Source: an uncultured Bacillota bacterium | Lineage (GTDB): Bacteria; Bacillota_I; Bacilli_A; RFN20; CAG-826 | DNA: 26,498 nt | NCBI GenBank assembly: GCA_946623775.1 | Contig: CAMORJ010000008.1 | Span: 1 to 26,498, forward strand | Direction of reading: 5' to 3' | In this document: one piece after another, positions 7,510-15,917 of the stretch | Layout: each line of letters begins with the position of its first letter | How positions within the stretch are numbered: position 1 is the first letter of the stretch | Position numbers and translations under genes: made by a program | The notes under the pieces: model-generated | What the model saw: only the letters and a program-made list of their open reading frames with translations | Databases searched by the model: none | What the model was told of the DNA's origin: nothing

Positions 7510-8046
7510 ATGGCAACAAAAATGAAAAACAATCAAATCATTACCATCCTCGAAGCAGCCCTCATCATCGTCATCGGCGTCTTGTTCTGCTGCTCCAAAG
7601 CGATGGGAGAGGCCGCCCTCAGCTGGGTCATCGGCGTCTCGTTCATGCTCGGAGGCGTTGGCCTTTGGGCGCTTGGGCTCGTTGAGAAGAGAGCCCTCTT
7701 CAACGCGGAAGGCCTTCTTGGCTCCCTGCTGTTCGCCTTCGGTCTGTCCTTCGGACTTGCCCGTTTGGCCAGCGTTCTCTTCTACATCGCCGTCTGGCTA
7801 TTGATCATCGCCGGCAGCGTCGTCTTGCTCGACGTCATCCTTCGCATCGCCCTTAGGAAAGACAGGAACGTCCTTGGCATCGTGATCGAAGCCATCATCG
7901 GCGCCGTTTCCCTCACCCTTGGCCTTTGCTTGTACCTCATCCCTGAGTTCGGACAATTCGCCGCGATCATCCTTGGCGTTATGTTCATCCTCTATGGCGT
8001 CTTCATGTTCGTCAACGAGGTTGTTCTCGCTTCCAAGAGAAAGTAA
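7510..8046 (+). CDS. DUF308/HdeD-like integral membrane protein
   Basis: This 178-residue, very hydrophobic protein has six predicted helices (about residues 10-28, 35-55, 68-85, 90-110, 124-142, 146-168) in three hairpin pairs. That is the layout of the HdeD/DUF308 family, whose best-known member is an E. coli acid-stress membrane protein. Paired phrases such as IIVIGVLFC, SWVIGVSFMLGGVGL and AAIILGVMFILYGVFMF show the internal repeat of the family. ATG 7510 is chosen because AGGAGG (7496-7501) lies 8 nt before it; an in-frame TTG at 7504 is too close. The gene stands alone between a GC-rich hairpin and a terminator. Its position after the partner-switching pair hints at a stress role, but this is only inference. 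Confidence 0.72.
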   Translation: MATKMKNNQIITILEAALIIVIGVLFCCSKAMGEAALSWVIGVSFMLGGVGLWALGLVEKRALFNAEGLLGSLLFAFGLSFGLARLASVLFYIAVWLLIIAGSVVLLDVILRIALRKDRNVLGIVIEAIIGAVSLTLGLCLYLIPEFGQFAAIILGVMFILYGVFMFVNEVVLASKRK

Positions 8047-8072
8047 TTAATTCTAGGGAAAACGAATACACG

Positions 8073-8107
8073 TCCCCGCTCTTTTTGCAGAACGGGGATT
8101 TTTATTT
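8073..8107 (+). terminator. Intrinsic terminator after the DUF308 gene
   Basis: TCCCCG (8073-8078) pairs with CGGGGA (8093-8098) across a 14-nt loop, followed by TTTTTATTT. This separates the DUF308 gene from the activase operon. Confidence 0.8.
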
Positions 8108-8114
8108 CTCGCGC

Positions 8115-8139
8115 TTGTAAGCATTTGTGCTTACAAATG
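8115..8139. promoter_or_regulatory. Overlapping inverted repeats, probable operator of the activase operon
   Basis: TTGTAAGCA (8115-8123) and TGCTTACAA (8128-8136) form a perfect 9-bp inverted repeat with a TTTG centre. A second, mutually exclusive pairing, CATTTGT (8122-8128) with ACAAATG (8133-8139), shares the right arm. The right arm contains CTTACA (8130-8135), which is the predicted -35 box. Binding of a dimeric repressor here would block RNA polymerase. No regulator gene adjoins it. Confidence 0.6.
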
Positions 8140-8158
8140 ATAGGGAAACCATTAGAAT
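8130..8158 (+). promoter_or_regulatory. Predicted promoter of the activase operon
   Basis: CTTACA (8130-8135) and TAGAAT (8153-8158) are exactly 17 nt apart. Transcription would start near 8165, only about 10 nt before the ATG at 8174. No Shine-Dalgarno sequence is visible, so the first gene may be translated from a nearly leaderless message. Confidence 0.5.
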
Positions 8159-8173
8159 ACTTTTGCTGAATCT

Positions 8174-11107
8174 ATGGAACGTAAGCTGAGTTTGGGAATC
8201 GATGTTGGGTCAACGACCGTAAAGGCCGTTGTTTTAGACCAAGACAAAACTGTCCTATATGCCAAATACGTTCGCCATCTCTCAAAAGTCAAAGAAACAG
8301 TCCTTGGCCAACTTGCTGAGATCTCTAAGCAAATCGGCTCTGGGCCATATCGGGTTTGCTTTACCGGAAGCGCCGCGCTTGGGTTAAGCGAAAGGGCGCA
8401 TCTTCCCTTCGTCCAGGAAGTCGAATCCGCATATTTATGTATCAAAACCATCTTCCCCAATGCCGACTGCGCGATTGAATTAGGCGGGGAAGACGCCAAA
8501 ATCATTTTCATCACCGGCGGCCTTGAGCAGCGCATGAATGGTTCCTGCGCCGGTGGAACAGGGGCTTTCATTGACCAGATGGCCACCTTGCTCCATGTCA
8601 CGCTGCCAGAACTCGATAAGCTGGCCTTGGCTTCCAAAAAAGCCTATCCAATCGCTTCTAGATGCGGCGTGTTCGCCAAAACCGATGTCCAGGCAATTTT
8701 GAATCAAGGCGCATCCAAAGAGGACATCGCCTATTCCATCTTTGATGCCGTCGCGGAGCAGACCGTCGCAGGCCTCGCCCAAGGCAGGGAAATCGAGGGC
8801 AACGTCTTGTTCCTTGGCGGTCCTCTTTTCTTCCTCAAAGGGCTCCGCAAAGCCTTCAAAGAAAGGCTAAAACTAACAGACGCCCAAGCTCTTTTCCCAG
8901 ATGACGCTGATACGTTCATGGCAAAAGGCGCTGCATTCTATGCTGCAGCCATGGATGATGAACCGCTGACCGCAGAGCAGATTGCAAACCGCATCGAAGT
9001 CGCCCCAGCCTCCAGCGGGCTTTCTGTTGGAACGCCGTTATTCGAAAGCGAGGCGGATTATATTTCCTTCCTAAACCGCCACAGGGATTTCAATCTTGAG
9101 GAGCGCGACATCGGAACCTATGAAGGAAAAGCCTATTTGGGCATCGATGAAGGCTCAACGACCACGAAAGTCGTCCTCATCGGCGAAGACAATTGCTTGC
9201 TGTACTCTCATTACGAGCCCAATGAAGGCCTTCCCATCGAGAAAATCGTCGCCCAATTGAAGACGATCTATGAAAGGGCCAATCCGAAATTGGAAATCGT
9301 GTCCTCCGCCGTCACCGGCTATGGCGAGGAGCTCATCATCTCCGCTTTAGGCGTTGACTATGGTTTGGTCGAGACGCTTGCCCATTTCAAAGCCGCCTCC
9401 TATTTCCAGCCCAACGTCGACTTCATCCTCGATATCGGCGGGCAGGACATCAAATGCTTCAAGATCAAGAACAACGCGATCGACTCCATCATGCTCAACG
9501 AATCCTGCTCCTCAGGATGCGGTTCGTTCCTGCAGTCCTTCGCTGAGGCGCTTGGCTATTCGGTAGCCGAATTCTCGCGTCTTGGATTATATGCGAAAGC
9601 CCCTGTTGAGCTCGGAAGTCGATGCACGGTCTTCATGAATTCGTCCGTGAAGCAGGCTCAGCGCGACGGCGCATCCTTTGAGGATATCTCGGCTGGACTA
9701 TCGCGTTCGGTCGTCAAGAACGCCCTTTATAAAGTCATCCGCGTCCATGATTACCATGACTTAGGCGAGCATATCGTCTGCCAAGGAGGCACATTCTTAA
9801 ACGATGCCGTCCTCCGCAGCTTTGAGCAGGAAATCGGATTCGAAGTCACCCGTCCGACCTGCGCTGGAATCATGGGTGCTTTCGGCGCCGCCTTGTACGC
9901 GAAAGAAAAAGGCGGCAAAGGCGGACTTGCCAAGCCAGCGGATTTGGAGAACTTCTCTTACACGACCACGCACACGACCTGCAAAGGCTGCACGGCGCAC
10001 TGCGCTTTGACGATGCTGCGCTTCCCCTCGGGAAGGCTATTCATCTCCGGCAATAAATGCGAGAAGGGCGCAGGAAGGCGTCCGGCCGATACGGCTTTGG
10101 ATATTTATTTCTACAAGAGGAAGAGGCTTTTGGAACTCCTCCCGAACCCCGAAACGAATAAGGGGGTCGTCGGATTGCCGCTTTCGCTTGTGATGTACGA
10201 GCAGCTTCCGCTTTGGGACACGTTCTTCAAAACGCTTGGCTTTGCGACCAAGGTCTCGCCTTTCTCCTCCCGCGATTTATATCGCTTAGGCCAAAAATCG
10301 ATTCCAAGCGACACCGCCTGCTACCCGGCAAAACTGATGCATGGCCATATCGATTGGCTATTGAACGAGGGCGTCGATTTCATTTTCTATCCATCCGAAT
10401 CGTATAACGTCGATGAGCATCGCGGAGACAATCATTTCAATTGCCCCGTGGTCGCTTATTATGGCGAGCTCATCAAAAAGAACGTCCTATCCCTCAAAGA
10501 AGAGAACTTCCTAGACCCCTTTGTTGACCTGAATAATCCTAAGACCACGACCAAGACTTTGATGGCTGCCCTTTCGAAGTACCAATTCACCGAAGAAGAG
10601 GTCGCCAAGGCGTTTAAGGGAGGCCTAGACGCCATGAACCGTTATAGAAACGATGTCAAAGCCAAAGGCGCGGAGATCATCGCCAAGGCCAGGGAAGAAG
10701 GGAAAACCATCATCGTTTTCGCTTCACGCCCCTATCATTTGGATCCAGAAGTAGGGCACGGCATAGATAAATTGGTCGATAGCCTTGGCATGGCTTTATT
10801 AAGCGAAGACGCATTGCCCGTCCCCAAAAAGAAAACCAAGACCCGCGTTTTGAACCAGTGGACCTTCCATAGCAGGCTTTACGACGCGGCTGCTTACATC
10901 AGGACCCAACCCGATATGGAAATCGTCCAATTGGTCAGCTTCGGCTGCGGCGTTGATGCGATTACCTCCGACGAAGTCAGGCGCATCATGGAATCGGGCG
11001 ACAGGCTCTATACCCAACTCAAAATCGACGAAGTATCCAATTTGGGTGCCGTGAAAATCAGACTCCGCTCCCTGCTTTCGGCTGTGGAAGAAAGGAAGGC
11101 AAAATGA
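8174..11107 (+). CDS. Two-domain acyl-CoA dehydratase activase (BadF/BadG/BcrA/BcrD ATPases) with DUF2229-type region
   Basis: This 977-residue protein holds two ASKHA-type ATPase modules. The first (1-275) has GIDVGSTTVKAVVLD and cysteines C125 (NGSCAGGTGAF) and C164 (SRCGVF). These are close to C127/C166 of the Acidaminococcus activator HgdC, where they bind a [4Fe-4S] cluster between subunits. The second (about 315-590) repeats the pattern with GIDEGSTTTKVVLIG, C445/C449 and C484. A third cysteine group, C603, C606, C610 and C629, precedes a region like DUF2229 with ACYPAKLMHGH. HgdC-type proteins use ATP to inject an electron into 2-hydroxyacyl-CoA dehydratases. The true substrate of these long versions is unknown. 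The stop overlaps the next start (ATGA). Confidence 0.85.
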   Translation: MERKLSLGIDVGSTTVKAVVLDQDKTVLYAKYVRHLSKVKETVLGQLAEISKQIGSGPYRVCFTGSAALGLSERAHLPFVQEVESAYLCIKTIFPNADCAIELGGEDAKIIFITGGLEQRMNGSCAGGTGAFIDQMATLLHVTLPELDKLALASKKAYPIASRCGVFAKTDVQAILNQGASKEDIAYSIFDAVAEQTVAGLAQGREIEGNVLFLGGPLFFLKGLRKAFKERLKLTDAQALFPDDADTFMAKGAAFYAAAMDDEPLTAEQIANRIEVAPASSGLSVGTPLFESEADYISFLNRHRDFNLEERDIGTYEGKAYLGIDEGSTTTKVVLIGEDNCLLYSHYEPNEGLPIEKIVAQLKTIYERANPKLEIVSSAVTGYGEELIISALGVDYGLVETLAHFKAASYFQPNVDFILDIGGQDIKCFKIKNNAIDSIMLNESCSSGCGSFLQSFAEALGYSVAEFSRLGLYAKAPVELGSRCTVFMNSSVKQAQRDGASFEDISAGLSRSVVKNALYKVIRVHDYHDLGEHIVCQGGTFLNDAVLRSFEQEIGFEVTRPTCAGIMGAFGAALYAKEKGGKGGLAKPADLENFSYTTTHTTCKGCTAHCALTMLRFPSGRLFISGNKCEKGAGRRPADTALDIYFYKRKRLLELLPNPETNKGVVGLPLSLVMYEQLPLWDTFFKTLGFATKVSPFSSRDLYRLGQKSIPSDTACYPAKLMHGHIDWLLNEGVDFIFYPSESYNVDEHRGDNHFNCPVVAYYGELIKKNVLSLKEENFLDPFVDLNNPKTTTKTLMAALSKYQFTEEEVAKAFKGGLDAMNRYRNDVKAKGAEIIAKAREEGKTIIVFASRPYHLDPEVGHGIDKLVDSLGMALLSEDALPVPKKKTKTRVLNQWTFHSRLYDAAAYIRTQPDMEIVQLVSFGCGVDAITSDEVRRIMESGDRLYTQLKIDEVSNLGAVKIRLRSLLSAVEERKAK

Positions 11108-12324
11108 GCAAGCGCACCCGTTTCTTCAAAAAATTGGCCAAAGAGCATTACACGATCCTCGCCCCCGATATGCTGCCGATTCATTTCGAATTGATCGCAG
11201 GCGTTTTGCGTCGCCGCGGATATAACTTCAAAGTCGTATCTCCTGTTGGCCGCGACGTCAAAGACGAAGGTCTTAAAGCCATTCATAACGATGCTTGCTA
11301 TCCCGCTTTGATCGTCGCGGGCCAATTCATGAAAGAATTGAAATCCGGGCAATACGATTTGAACCACACCGCGGTCATCATGTCCCAAACCGGCGGCGGA
11401 TGCCGCGCGAGCAATTACATTTCATTGCTTCGCAAAGCATTCGAGAAAGAATTCCCGACCGTTCCCGTTTTGTCATTGAACCTCTCAGGCCTTGAGAAAG
11501 ACCAATCCTTACCTTTTACCATCCCTTTAATCCGTCAGCTTGTGGCCGCGATCACCTATGGCGACATGATCATGACGCTTTACGACCAAGCTCTTCCTTA
11601 CCATAACCGCGAGGAAGTGGAGAAAGCCAAGGTGAAATGCATCGAGACACTTTCCGCGATCGGAGGGACCCGCGCTTTCTTGAAGGTCGAGAAAAACACC
11701 GCCTTCATCATGGAGCAATTCAAGATGTTCCCGCCGGATGCGGAGCGTAAGCCCAAGGTCGCGATCGTCGGCGAAATCTATGTCAAATATTCGCCTTACG
11801 CGAACAACAATCTGGCGGAGTTTTTGCGCGACCAAAACGTCGAAGTCGTATACCCGTCCCTCACGGAATTCATTTTGTATTGCATCTACAACATCATCAA
11901 CGACGACAAGCTTTACGGCAAAAGCCCCCTTGTCGCCTGGGCTGCCAAGAAGGTCTACAAATACTTCCTCAAGAAGAGCCGCAAGATGAACCAATTGCTC
12001 ATCGATTCCTCCTTCTCCCCATTTGAGGATTTCGAATATGTCGTTTCCGAAGCCGAGAAGATCATCTCCACCGGTGTGAAGATGGGCGAAGGATGGCTTA
12101 TCCCTGCCGAGATGCTCGCCTATGCCGATTCTGGCATCACCAATATCGTCTGCGCCCAGCCTTTCGGTTGTTTGCCTAATCATATCGTCGGCAAAGGCAT
12201 GATGAGGCCGTTGAAGAGAATGAGGCCCGACATCAATATCGTTCCTCTTGATTTCGATGCCTCCAGCAGTCAAGTCAACCAAGAAAATAGGCTGAAGCTG
12301 ATGCTTGCCAATCTCAGGAGATAG
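11104..12324 (+). CDS. 2-hydroxyacyl-CoA dehydratase-like protein (C-terminal partner of the long activase)
   Basis: This 406-residue protein has three conserved cysteine sites: NDACYPALIVAGQF, QTGGGCRASNY and CAQPFGCLPNHI. They resemble the Cys-rich core of 2-hydroxyglutaryl-CoA dehydratase subunits. As I recall, in many Bacillota this part is the C-terminal third of one chain of about 1400 residues that starts with the two activase domains. Here the two pieces total 1383 residues and are separated by an ATGA overlap. A purine-rich AAGGAAGG before the ATG supports real reinitiation rather than a sequencing frameshift. There is no TM segment. It probably works as a complex with the upstream protein under strict anaerobiosis. 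Confidence 0.8.
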   Translation: MSKRTRFFKKLAKEHYTILAPDMLPIHFELIAGVLRRRGYNFKVVSPVGRDVKDEGLKAIHNDACYPALIVAGQFMKELKSGQYDLNHTAVIMSQTGGGCRASNYISLLRKAFEKEFPTVPVLSLNLSGLEKDQSLPFTIPLIRQLVAAITYGDMIMTLYDQALPYHNREEVEKAKVKCIETLSAIGGTRAFLKVEKNTAFIMEQFKMFPPDAERKPKVAIVGEIYVKYSPYANNNLAEFLRDQNVEVVYPSLTEFILYCIYNIINDDKLYGKSPLVAWAAKKVYKYFLKKSRKMNQLLIDSSFSPFEDFEYVVSEAEKIISTGVKMGEGWLIPAEMLAYADSGITNIVCAQPFGCLPNHIVGKGMMRPLKRMRPDINIVPLDFDASSSQVNQENRLKLMLANLRR

Positions 12325-12326
12325 CG

Positions 12327-13208
12327 ATGCCAGATCAACCCAAGGCCAAAAAGCCAAAGAAAATCGATGCGTTCTCTTCCAGCATCACGACCGTCTACAA
12401 GCGGAAGATCTGGAATCATTTCGTCGCGGCGATTTTCGACTATAAGCTCGTAAGCCCTGGCGACAAGATCTGCGTCTGCATCTCCGGCGGCAAGGATTCC
12501 ATGTGCATGGCGAAGTGTTGGCAAGTGTATACCACCCACATGAACAAAAGCGTCCAAGCGGAGTTTTTGGTCATGAATCCCGGCTATAACGAAGCGAACC
12601 TAGAATTAATCAAAAAGAACTTAGAAACGCTGCAAATCCCAGCAAAAATCGTGGATACGAACATTTTTGAGATTGCAAACAGCCAAGTTCAGAACCCTTG
12701 CTATCTATGCGCCAAGATGAGGCGCGGAGCCTTGTATAGGCTGGCCATGGAGATGGGCTGCAACAAGATTTCGCTGGGCCACCATTTCGATGACGTCATC
12801 GAGACGACCCTTATGAATATGTTCAACGCCGGCACGTTCCAAACCATGCTCCCCAAAGTACATAGCGACAACTATGAAGGCATGGAGCTCATCCGCCCGA
12901 TGTATTATGTCCGCGAACGCGACGTCGAGTCGTGGCGGGACTTCAACAAACTGAAATTCCTGCAATGCGCTTGCCGCTTCACCGAGGCCTATGCCGACCC
13001 GATGCGGGCAAGAAACGCCGGCAAGCGTCTTGAGACAAAACTTCTGATCCGCGAGCTCGAGAGGGAGAACCCCAATTATCCTTTGAATATCTTTGCCGCC
13101 GCCAACAGCGTCGTCATGGACAAAGTCCTCGGATGGAAGGATTCCAAAGGCAGGCATTCGTTCCTTGATTGGTATGACGATTTCGTCATGCCAAACCACG
13201 AAGAATAA
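12327..13208 (+). CDS. TtcA-like PP-loop ATPase, tRNA 2-thiocytidine biosynthesis family
   Basis: This 293-residue N-type ATP pyrophosphatase has the PP-loop SGGKDS at residues 53-58. C125-x2-C128 (PCYLCAKMRRG) and C214/C216 (LQCAC) match the three cysteines (CxxC plus a later Cys) that hold the [4Fe-4S] cluster in TtcA. GHHFDDVIETTLMNMF is the conserved catalytic helix of the family. TtcA thiolates cytidine 32 in certain tRNAs. Bacillota homologues of this length may act on other tRNA positions, so the exact product is uncertain. AGGAG (12316-12320) lies 6 nt before the ATG, and only 2 nt separate it from the dehydratase-like gene, so it is the third gene of the operon. Both partners depend on iron-sulfur clusters. 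Confidence 0.82.
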   Translation: MPDQPKAKKPKKIDAFSSSITTVYKRKIWNHFVAAIFDYKLVSPGDKICVCISGGKDSMCMAKCWQVYTTHMNKSVQAEFLVMNPGYNEANLELIKKNLETLQIPAKIVDTNIFEIANSQVQNPCYLCAKMRRGALYRLAMEMGCNKISLGHHFDDVIETTLMNMFNAGTFQTMLPKVHSDNYEGMELIRPMYYVRERDVESWRDFNKLKFLQCACRFTEAYADPMRARNAGKRLETKLLIRELERENPNYPLNIFAAANSVVMDKVLGWKDSKGRHSFLDWYDDFVMPNHEE

Positions 13209-13227
13209 GCATTTTTTGCATTTTGTG

Positions 13228-13254
13228 CCAAATATTTGCCAATTAGTCCCAAAT
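13228..13254 (+). promoter_or_regulatory. Phased CCAAAT-like repeats upstream of the GH3 gene
   Basis: CCAAAT (13228), CCAATT (13239) and CCAAAT (13249) recur at 11- and 10-nt steps, about one helical turn. The first is part of the 10-bp palindrome CAAATATTTG (13229-13238). This AT-rich phased stretch precedes a possible TTGCCC (13264-13269) -18- TGTTAT (13288-13293) promoter. It could be a regulator site or bent DNA. Confidence 0.35.
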
Positions 13255-13311
13255 AGGTGCATTTTGCCCTTTTTTCCTATACACTTTTGTTATTACAAAA
13301 CCTAACAACCA

Positions 13312-13327
13312 AAACAGGAGGCTGTTT
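13312..13327 (+). promoter_or_regulatory. Ribosome binding site held in a hairpin loop before the GH3 start
   Basis: AAACAG (13312-13317) and CTGTTT (13322-13327) form a perfect 6-bp inverted repeat whose 4-nt loop is GAGG, the core of the AGGAGG Shine-Dalgarno sequence. The ATG follows directly at 13328. The stem is weak but would present or tune the ribosome binding site. Confidence 0.45.
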
Positions 13328-15847
13328 ATGAAATACGGCGACTTAATAGCGAAGATGACCTTGGAGGAAAAAGCATCTTTGCTTTCGGGCAAGAACTTCT
13401 GGGAGAGCATGGACATTCCCCATTTGGGAATTCCCTCTATCTTCCTTAGCGACGGCCCCAGCGGGTTAAGAAAGCAAGCGGGGGCAGCCGATCAGCTCGG
13501 ATTGAACCCCTCCCTTCCCGCGACCTGTGTTCCCTCTGCCTCCTCGATGGCGAACTCCTGGGATCCCGCGTTAGGGGAAGAAGTAGGCCGCATCTTGGGC
13601 GAAGAAGCCGTGAAGATGCACGTCGGCATGCTTCTTGGCCCTGGCATGAACGTGAAAAGGAATCCCCGCTGCGGCAGGAACTTCGAGTATTTCTCCGAAG
13701 ACCCGTATTTGGCAGGCAAGATGTCCGCTTCTTTGATCCGCGGCATCCAAAGCCAAGGAATCGGCGCCTGCGTTAAGCATTTCTGCTGCAACAACCAAGA
13801 AGAAAGGCGCTTGAATTCCGATTCCGTCCTCGACGAGAGAACGCTTCGCGAAATCTACATGACCGGGTTTGAAATCGCCGTCAAAGAAGGCGGCGCGAAA
13901 GCCATCATGACCGCCTATAACCTCGTCAATGGCACCTACGCCAACGAAAATCCCCATATCATGACCGACATCCTCCGCGGTGAATGGGGCTTCCGCGGCG
14001 TTGCCGTCACCGACTGGGGCGGATGCAACGACCGCATCGAAGGCTTGAAGGTTGGCAACCAACTCGAAATGCCTGGCAATAACGGCGACACCGACCGCGC
14101 GATCGTGAAAGCGGTGGAAGAAGGAAAGCTCGATATCGCCGTCGTCGATCAGATGGTCGATGAATTGCTCACCTATGTCTTCGAAGTCAATAAAGTCTTC
14201 GATGGATATGTCGAACCCGTCATGGGCGAAGGCAAAGAGAAGAAGACCGGCATGTATTGCTATCCCGAGATGCTGGAAGAGCACCACCAGATTGCTGCCC
14301 GCGCATCTTTGGAAACCATGGTCTTGCTCAAAAATAACGGGGACGTGCTGCCGTTAAAGGGCTCTCCGAAGGTTGCCGTCATCGGCGACTTCGCCAACAA
14401 CTCCCGTTATCAGGGCGCAGGTTCCAGCCAAGTCAATTGCACCAAGATCGACCAGTTCGTCGACATCCTCGCCAAAGAGCAATTGCCGTTTGAATACGTT
14501 GGCTTTGAGCCAGGCTTCAAGCGTTATGGCGGCAAGAGCAAAGGCTTGGCCAAGAAGGCTATGGCTTTGGCGGAAAAAGCCGACGTCATCCTTTACTTCG
14601 TCGGTCTTGATGAGCTCAGCGAGTCCGAAGGCCTTGACCGCGAGACCTTGATGATCCCGCAGTGCCAGATCGATTTGCTCAAGCAGCTTAAGACCCTCGG
14701 CAAGAAGATCGTCGCTATCGTTTCCTCCGGTTCAGTCATCGATATGAATTGGGATGAGGATTGCGATGCTGTTTTGCATGGTTGCCTCTCCGGACAAGCC
14801 GGATGCAATGCCATCTACGATTTCATCATCGGAAAAGAGACCCCGTCCGGCAAACTCTCCGAGACCTATCCGCTCTCCTACGATGACGTTTCTTCGAAAA
14901 ACCACTTCCCCGGACACTTCCTCACCGTCGAATACCGCGAAGGCATTTATATCGGTTACCGTTATTACGATAAGAACGACATCGCCGTCAAATATCCGTT
15001 CGGCTATGGCTTAAGCTATACCAAATTCGAATACAGCGACTTCGTTTTGAACGAAGACGGCGTGCAATTCAAAATCAAGAACGTCGGCGAATACGCAGGG
15101 CGTGAAATCGCCCAGCTTTATATCGGCGTCAAGGATTCCAAAATCTTCCGCGCGAAACAGGAACTCAAGGGCTTCTATAAGACCAAGACCCTCCAGCCCG
15201 GCGAGGAAGAAGTCGTGGAAATCAAGTTTGACGACAAGTCTTTCCGCTATTTCAACGTCAAGACCAACAAATGGGAAATCGAGGATGCCGATTATCAAAT
15301 CATGGTCGGCGCCTCTAGCCGCGATATCAAATTCTGCGAGATCAAGCACGTCAAAGGAACGACCGACGTCCTTCCGTATAATCCCGAAGAGCTTCCTTCC
15401 TATTTCTCCGGCAAAGTCATGGATGTCGGCGACGAAGAATTCGCTAAGCTCCTCGGTCGCGAGATTCCGCCAAGCGAGCTCCCGTTCATCAACAAGAGGA
15501 AGACCCGCATCATCTTAGGATACACCAACACGTTCTCCGACCTCGTTTATGCGAAGGGCTGGGTTGGCCGCTTGATCGGTCACATGCTGAACTTCATCAT
15601 CTGGTTCGGCCATAAGACCAATAACAAGAAGCTGTCCAACATGATCATCTTTGGTCCTTACTACTATCCGATGCGCGCTATGTCGAGGATGCTCGGCATG
15701 ACGATGGAGCAAGCCGACGGACTCATCGAAGTGTTCAATGGCCACTTCTTCAAAGGGTTGAAGCATTACTTCGCCGCAGGCAAGAGAGCGCCTAAGGTCG
15801 CCAAAGAGCATCGCTACGACCCAGAACCTGCGAAAAAGAAAAAATAA
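13328..15847 (+). CDS. Glycoside hydrolase family 3 beta-glucosidase-like enzyme
   Basis: This 839-residue protein has no signal peptide, so it is cytoplasmic and would act on imported oligosaccharides or glycosides. The GH3 N-terminal TIM-barrel shows FLSDGPSGLRKQ, GPGMNVKRNPRCGRNFEYFSEDP, KHF.CNNQE and the nucleophile D229 in GVAVTDWGG. The C-terminal alpha/beta domain has VLLKNNGDVLPL and ESEGLDRE (E432/E434), where the acid-base Glu is expected. A fibronectin-III-like domain follows (about 560-670; GREIAQLYIGVKD, ELKGF). The last 130 residues contain NGHFFKGLK, a tail I recall from other Bacillota GH3 enzymes. No transporter or sugar regulator adjoins it. The specificity (gluco-, xylo- or other) cannot be read from the sequence. 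Confidence 0.9.
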   Translation: MKYGDLIAKMTLEEKASLLSGKNFWESMDIPHLGIPSIFLSDGPSGLRKQAGAADQLGLNPSLPATCVPSASSMANSWDPALGEEVGRILGEEAVKMHVGMLLGPGMNVKRNPRCGRNFEYFSEDPYLAGKMSASLIRGIQSQGIGACVKHFCCNNQEERRLNSDSVLDERTLREIYMTGFEIAVKEGGAKAIMTAYNLVNGTYANENPHIMTDILRGEWGFRGVAVTDWGGCNDRIEGLKVGNQLEMPGNNGDTDRAIVKAVEEGKLDIAVVDQMVDELLTYVFEVNKVFDGYVEPVMGEGKEKKTGMYCYPEMLEEHHQIAARASLETMVLLKNNGDVLPLKGSPKVAVIGDFANNSRYQGAGSSQVNCTKIDQFVDILAKEQLPFEYVGFEPGFKRYGGKSKGLAKKAMALAEKADVILYFVGLDELSESEGLDRETLMIPQCQIDLLKQLKTLGKKIVAIVSSGSVIDMNWDEDCDAVLHGCLSGQAGCNAIYDFIIGKETPSGKLSETYPLSYDDVSSKNHFPGHFLTVEYREGIYIGYRYYDKNDIAVKYPFGYGLSYTKFEYSDFVLNEDGVQFKIKNVGEYAGREIAQLYIGVKDSKIFRAKQELKGFYKTKTLQPGEEEVVEIKFDDKSFRYFNVKTNKWEIEDADYQIMVGASSRDIKFCEIKHVKGTTDVLPYNPEELPSYFSGKVMDVGDEEFAKLLGREIPPSELPFINKRKTRIILGYTNTFSDLVYAKGWVGRLIGHMLNFIIWFGHKTNNKKLSNMIIFGPYYYPMRAMSRMLGMTMEQADGLIEVFNGHFFKGLKHYFAAGKRAPKVAKEHRYDPEPAKKKK

Positions 15848-15871
15848 TCGACCCATGTATCGATTAACGAA
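15841..15871. repeat. Palindromic direct repeat, copy 1 (upstream of the ABC cassette)
   Basis: This 31-nt element matches 19656-19686 in the same orientation, with only three differences (positions 13, 15 and 28 of the element). It contains the inverted arms TAATCGA (15845-15851) and TCGATTA (15860-15866) around an 8-nt centre. It begins within the GH3 stop-codon region and ends before the lipoprotein gene. Confidence 0.75.
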
Positions 15872-15892
15872 GCATTAACTGCTATTTAGATT
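15864..15892 (+). promoter_or_regulatory. Possible promoter of the lipoprotein-ABC operon
   Basis: TTAACG (15864-15869) and TAGATT (15887-15892) are 17 nt apart, each matching the consensus at 4 of 6 bases. The -35 box overlaps the right arm of repeat copy 1, so a protein bound to the palindrome could control it. The match is modest. Confidence 0.3.
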
Positions 15893-15917
15893 TTCAAGTT
15901 TCATAGGAGCGCACAGC

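Noticed and set aside
15515..15847. C-terminal extension of GH3 as a novel domain
   Set aside because: The NGHFFKGLK-containing tail resembles tails I recall from other Bacillota GH3 proteins, so I do not claim novelty.
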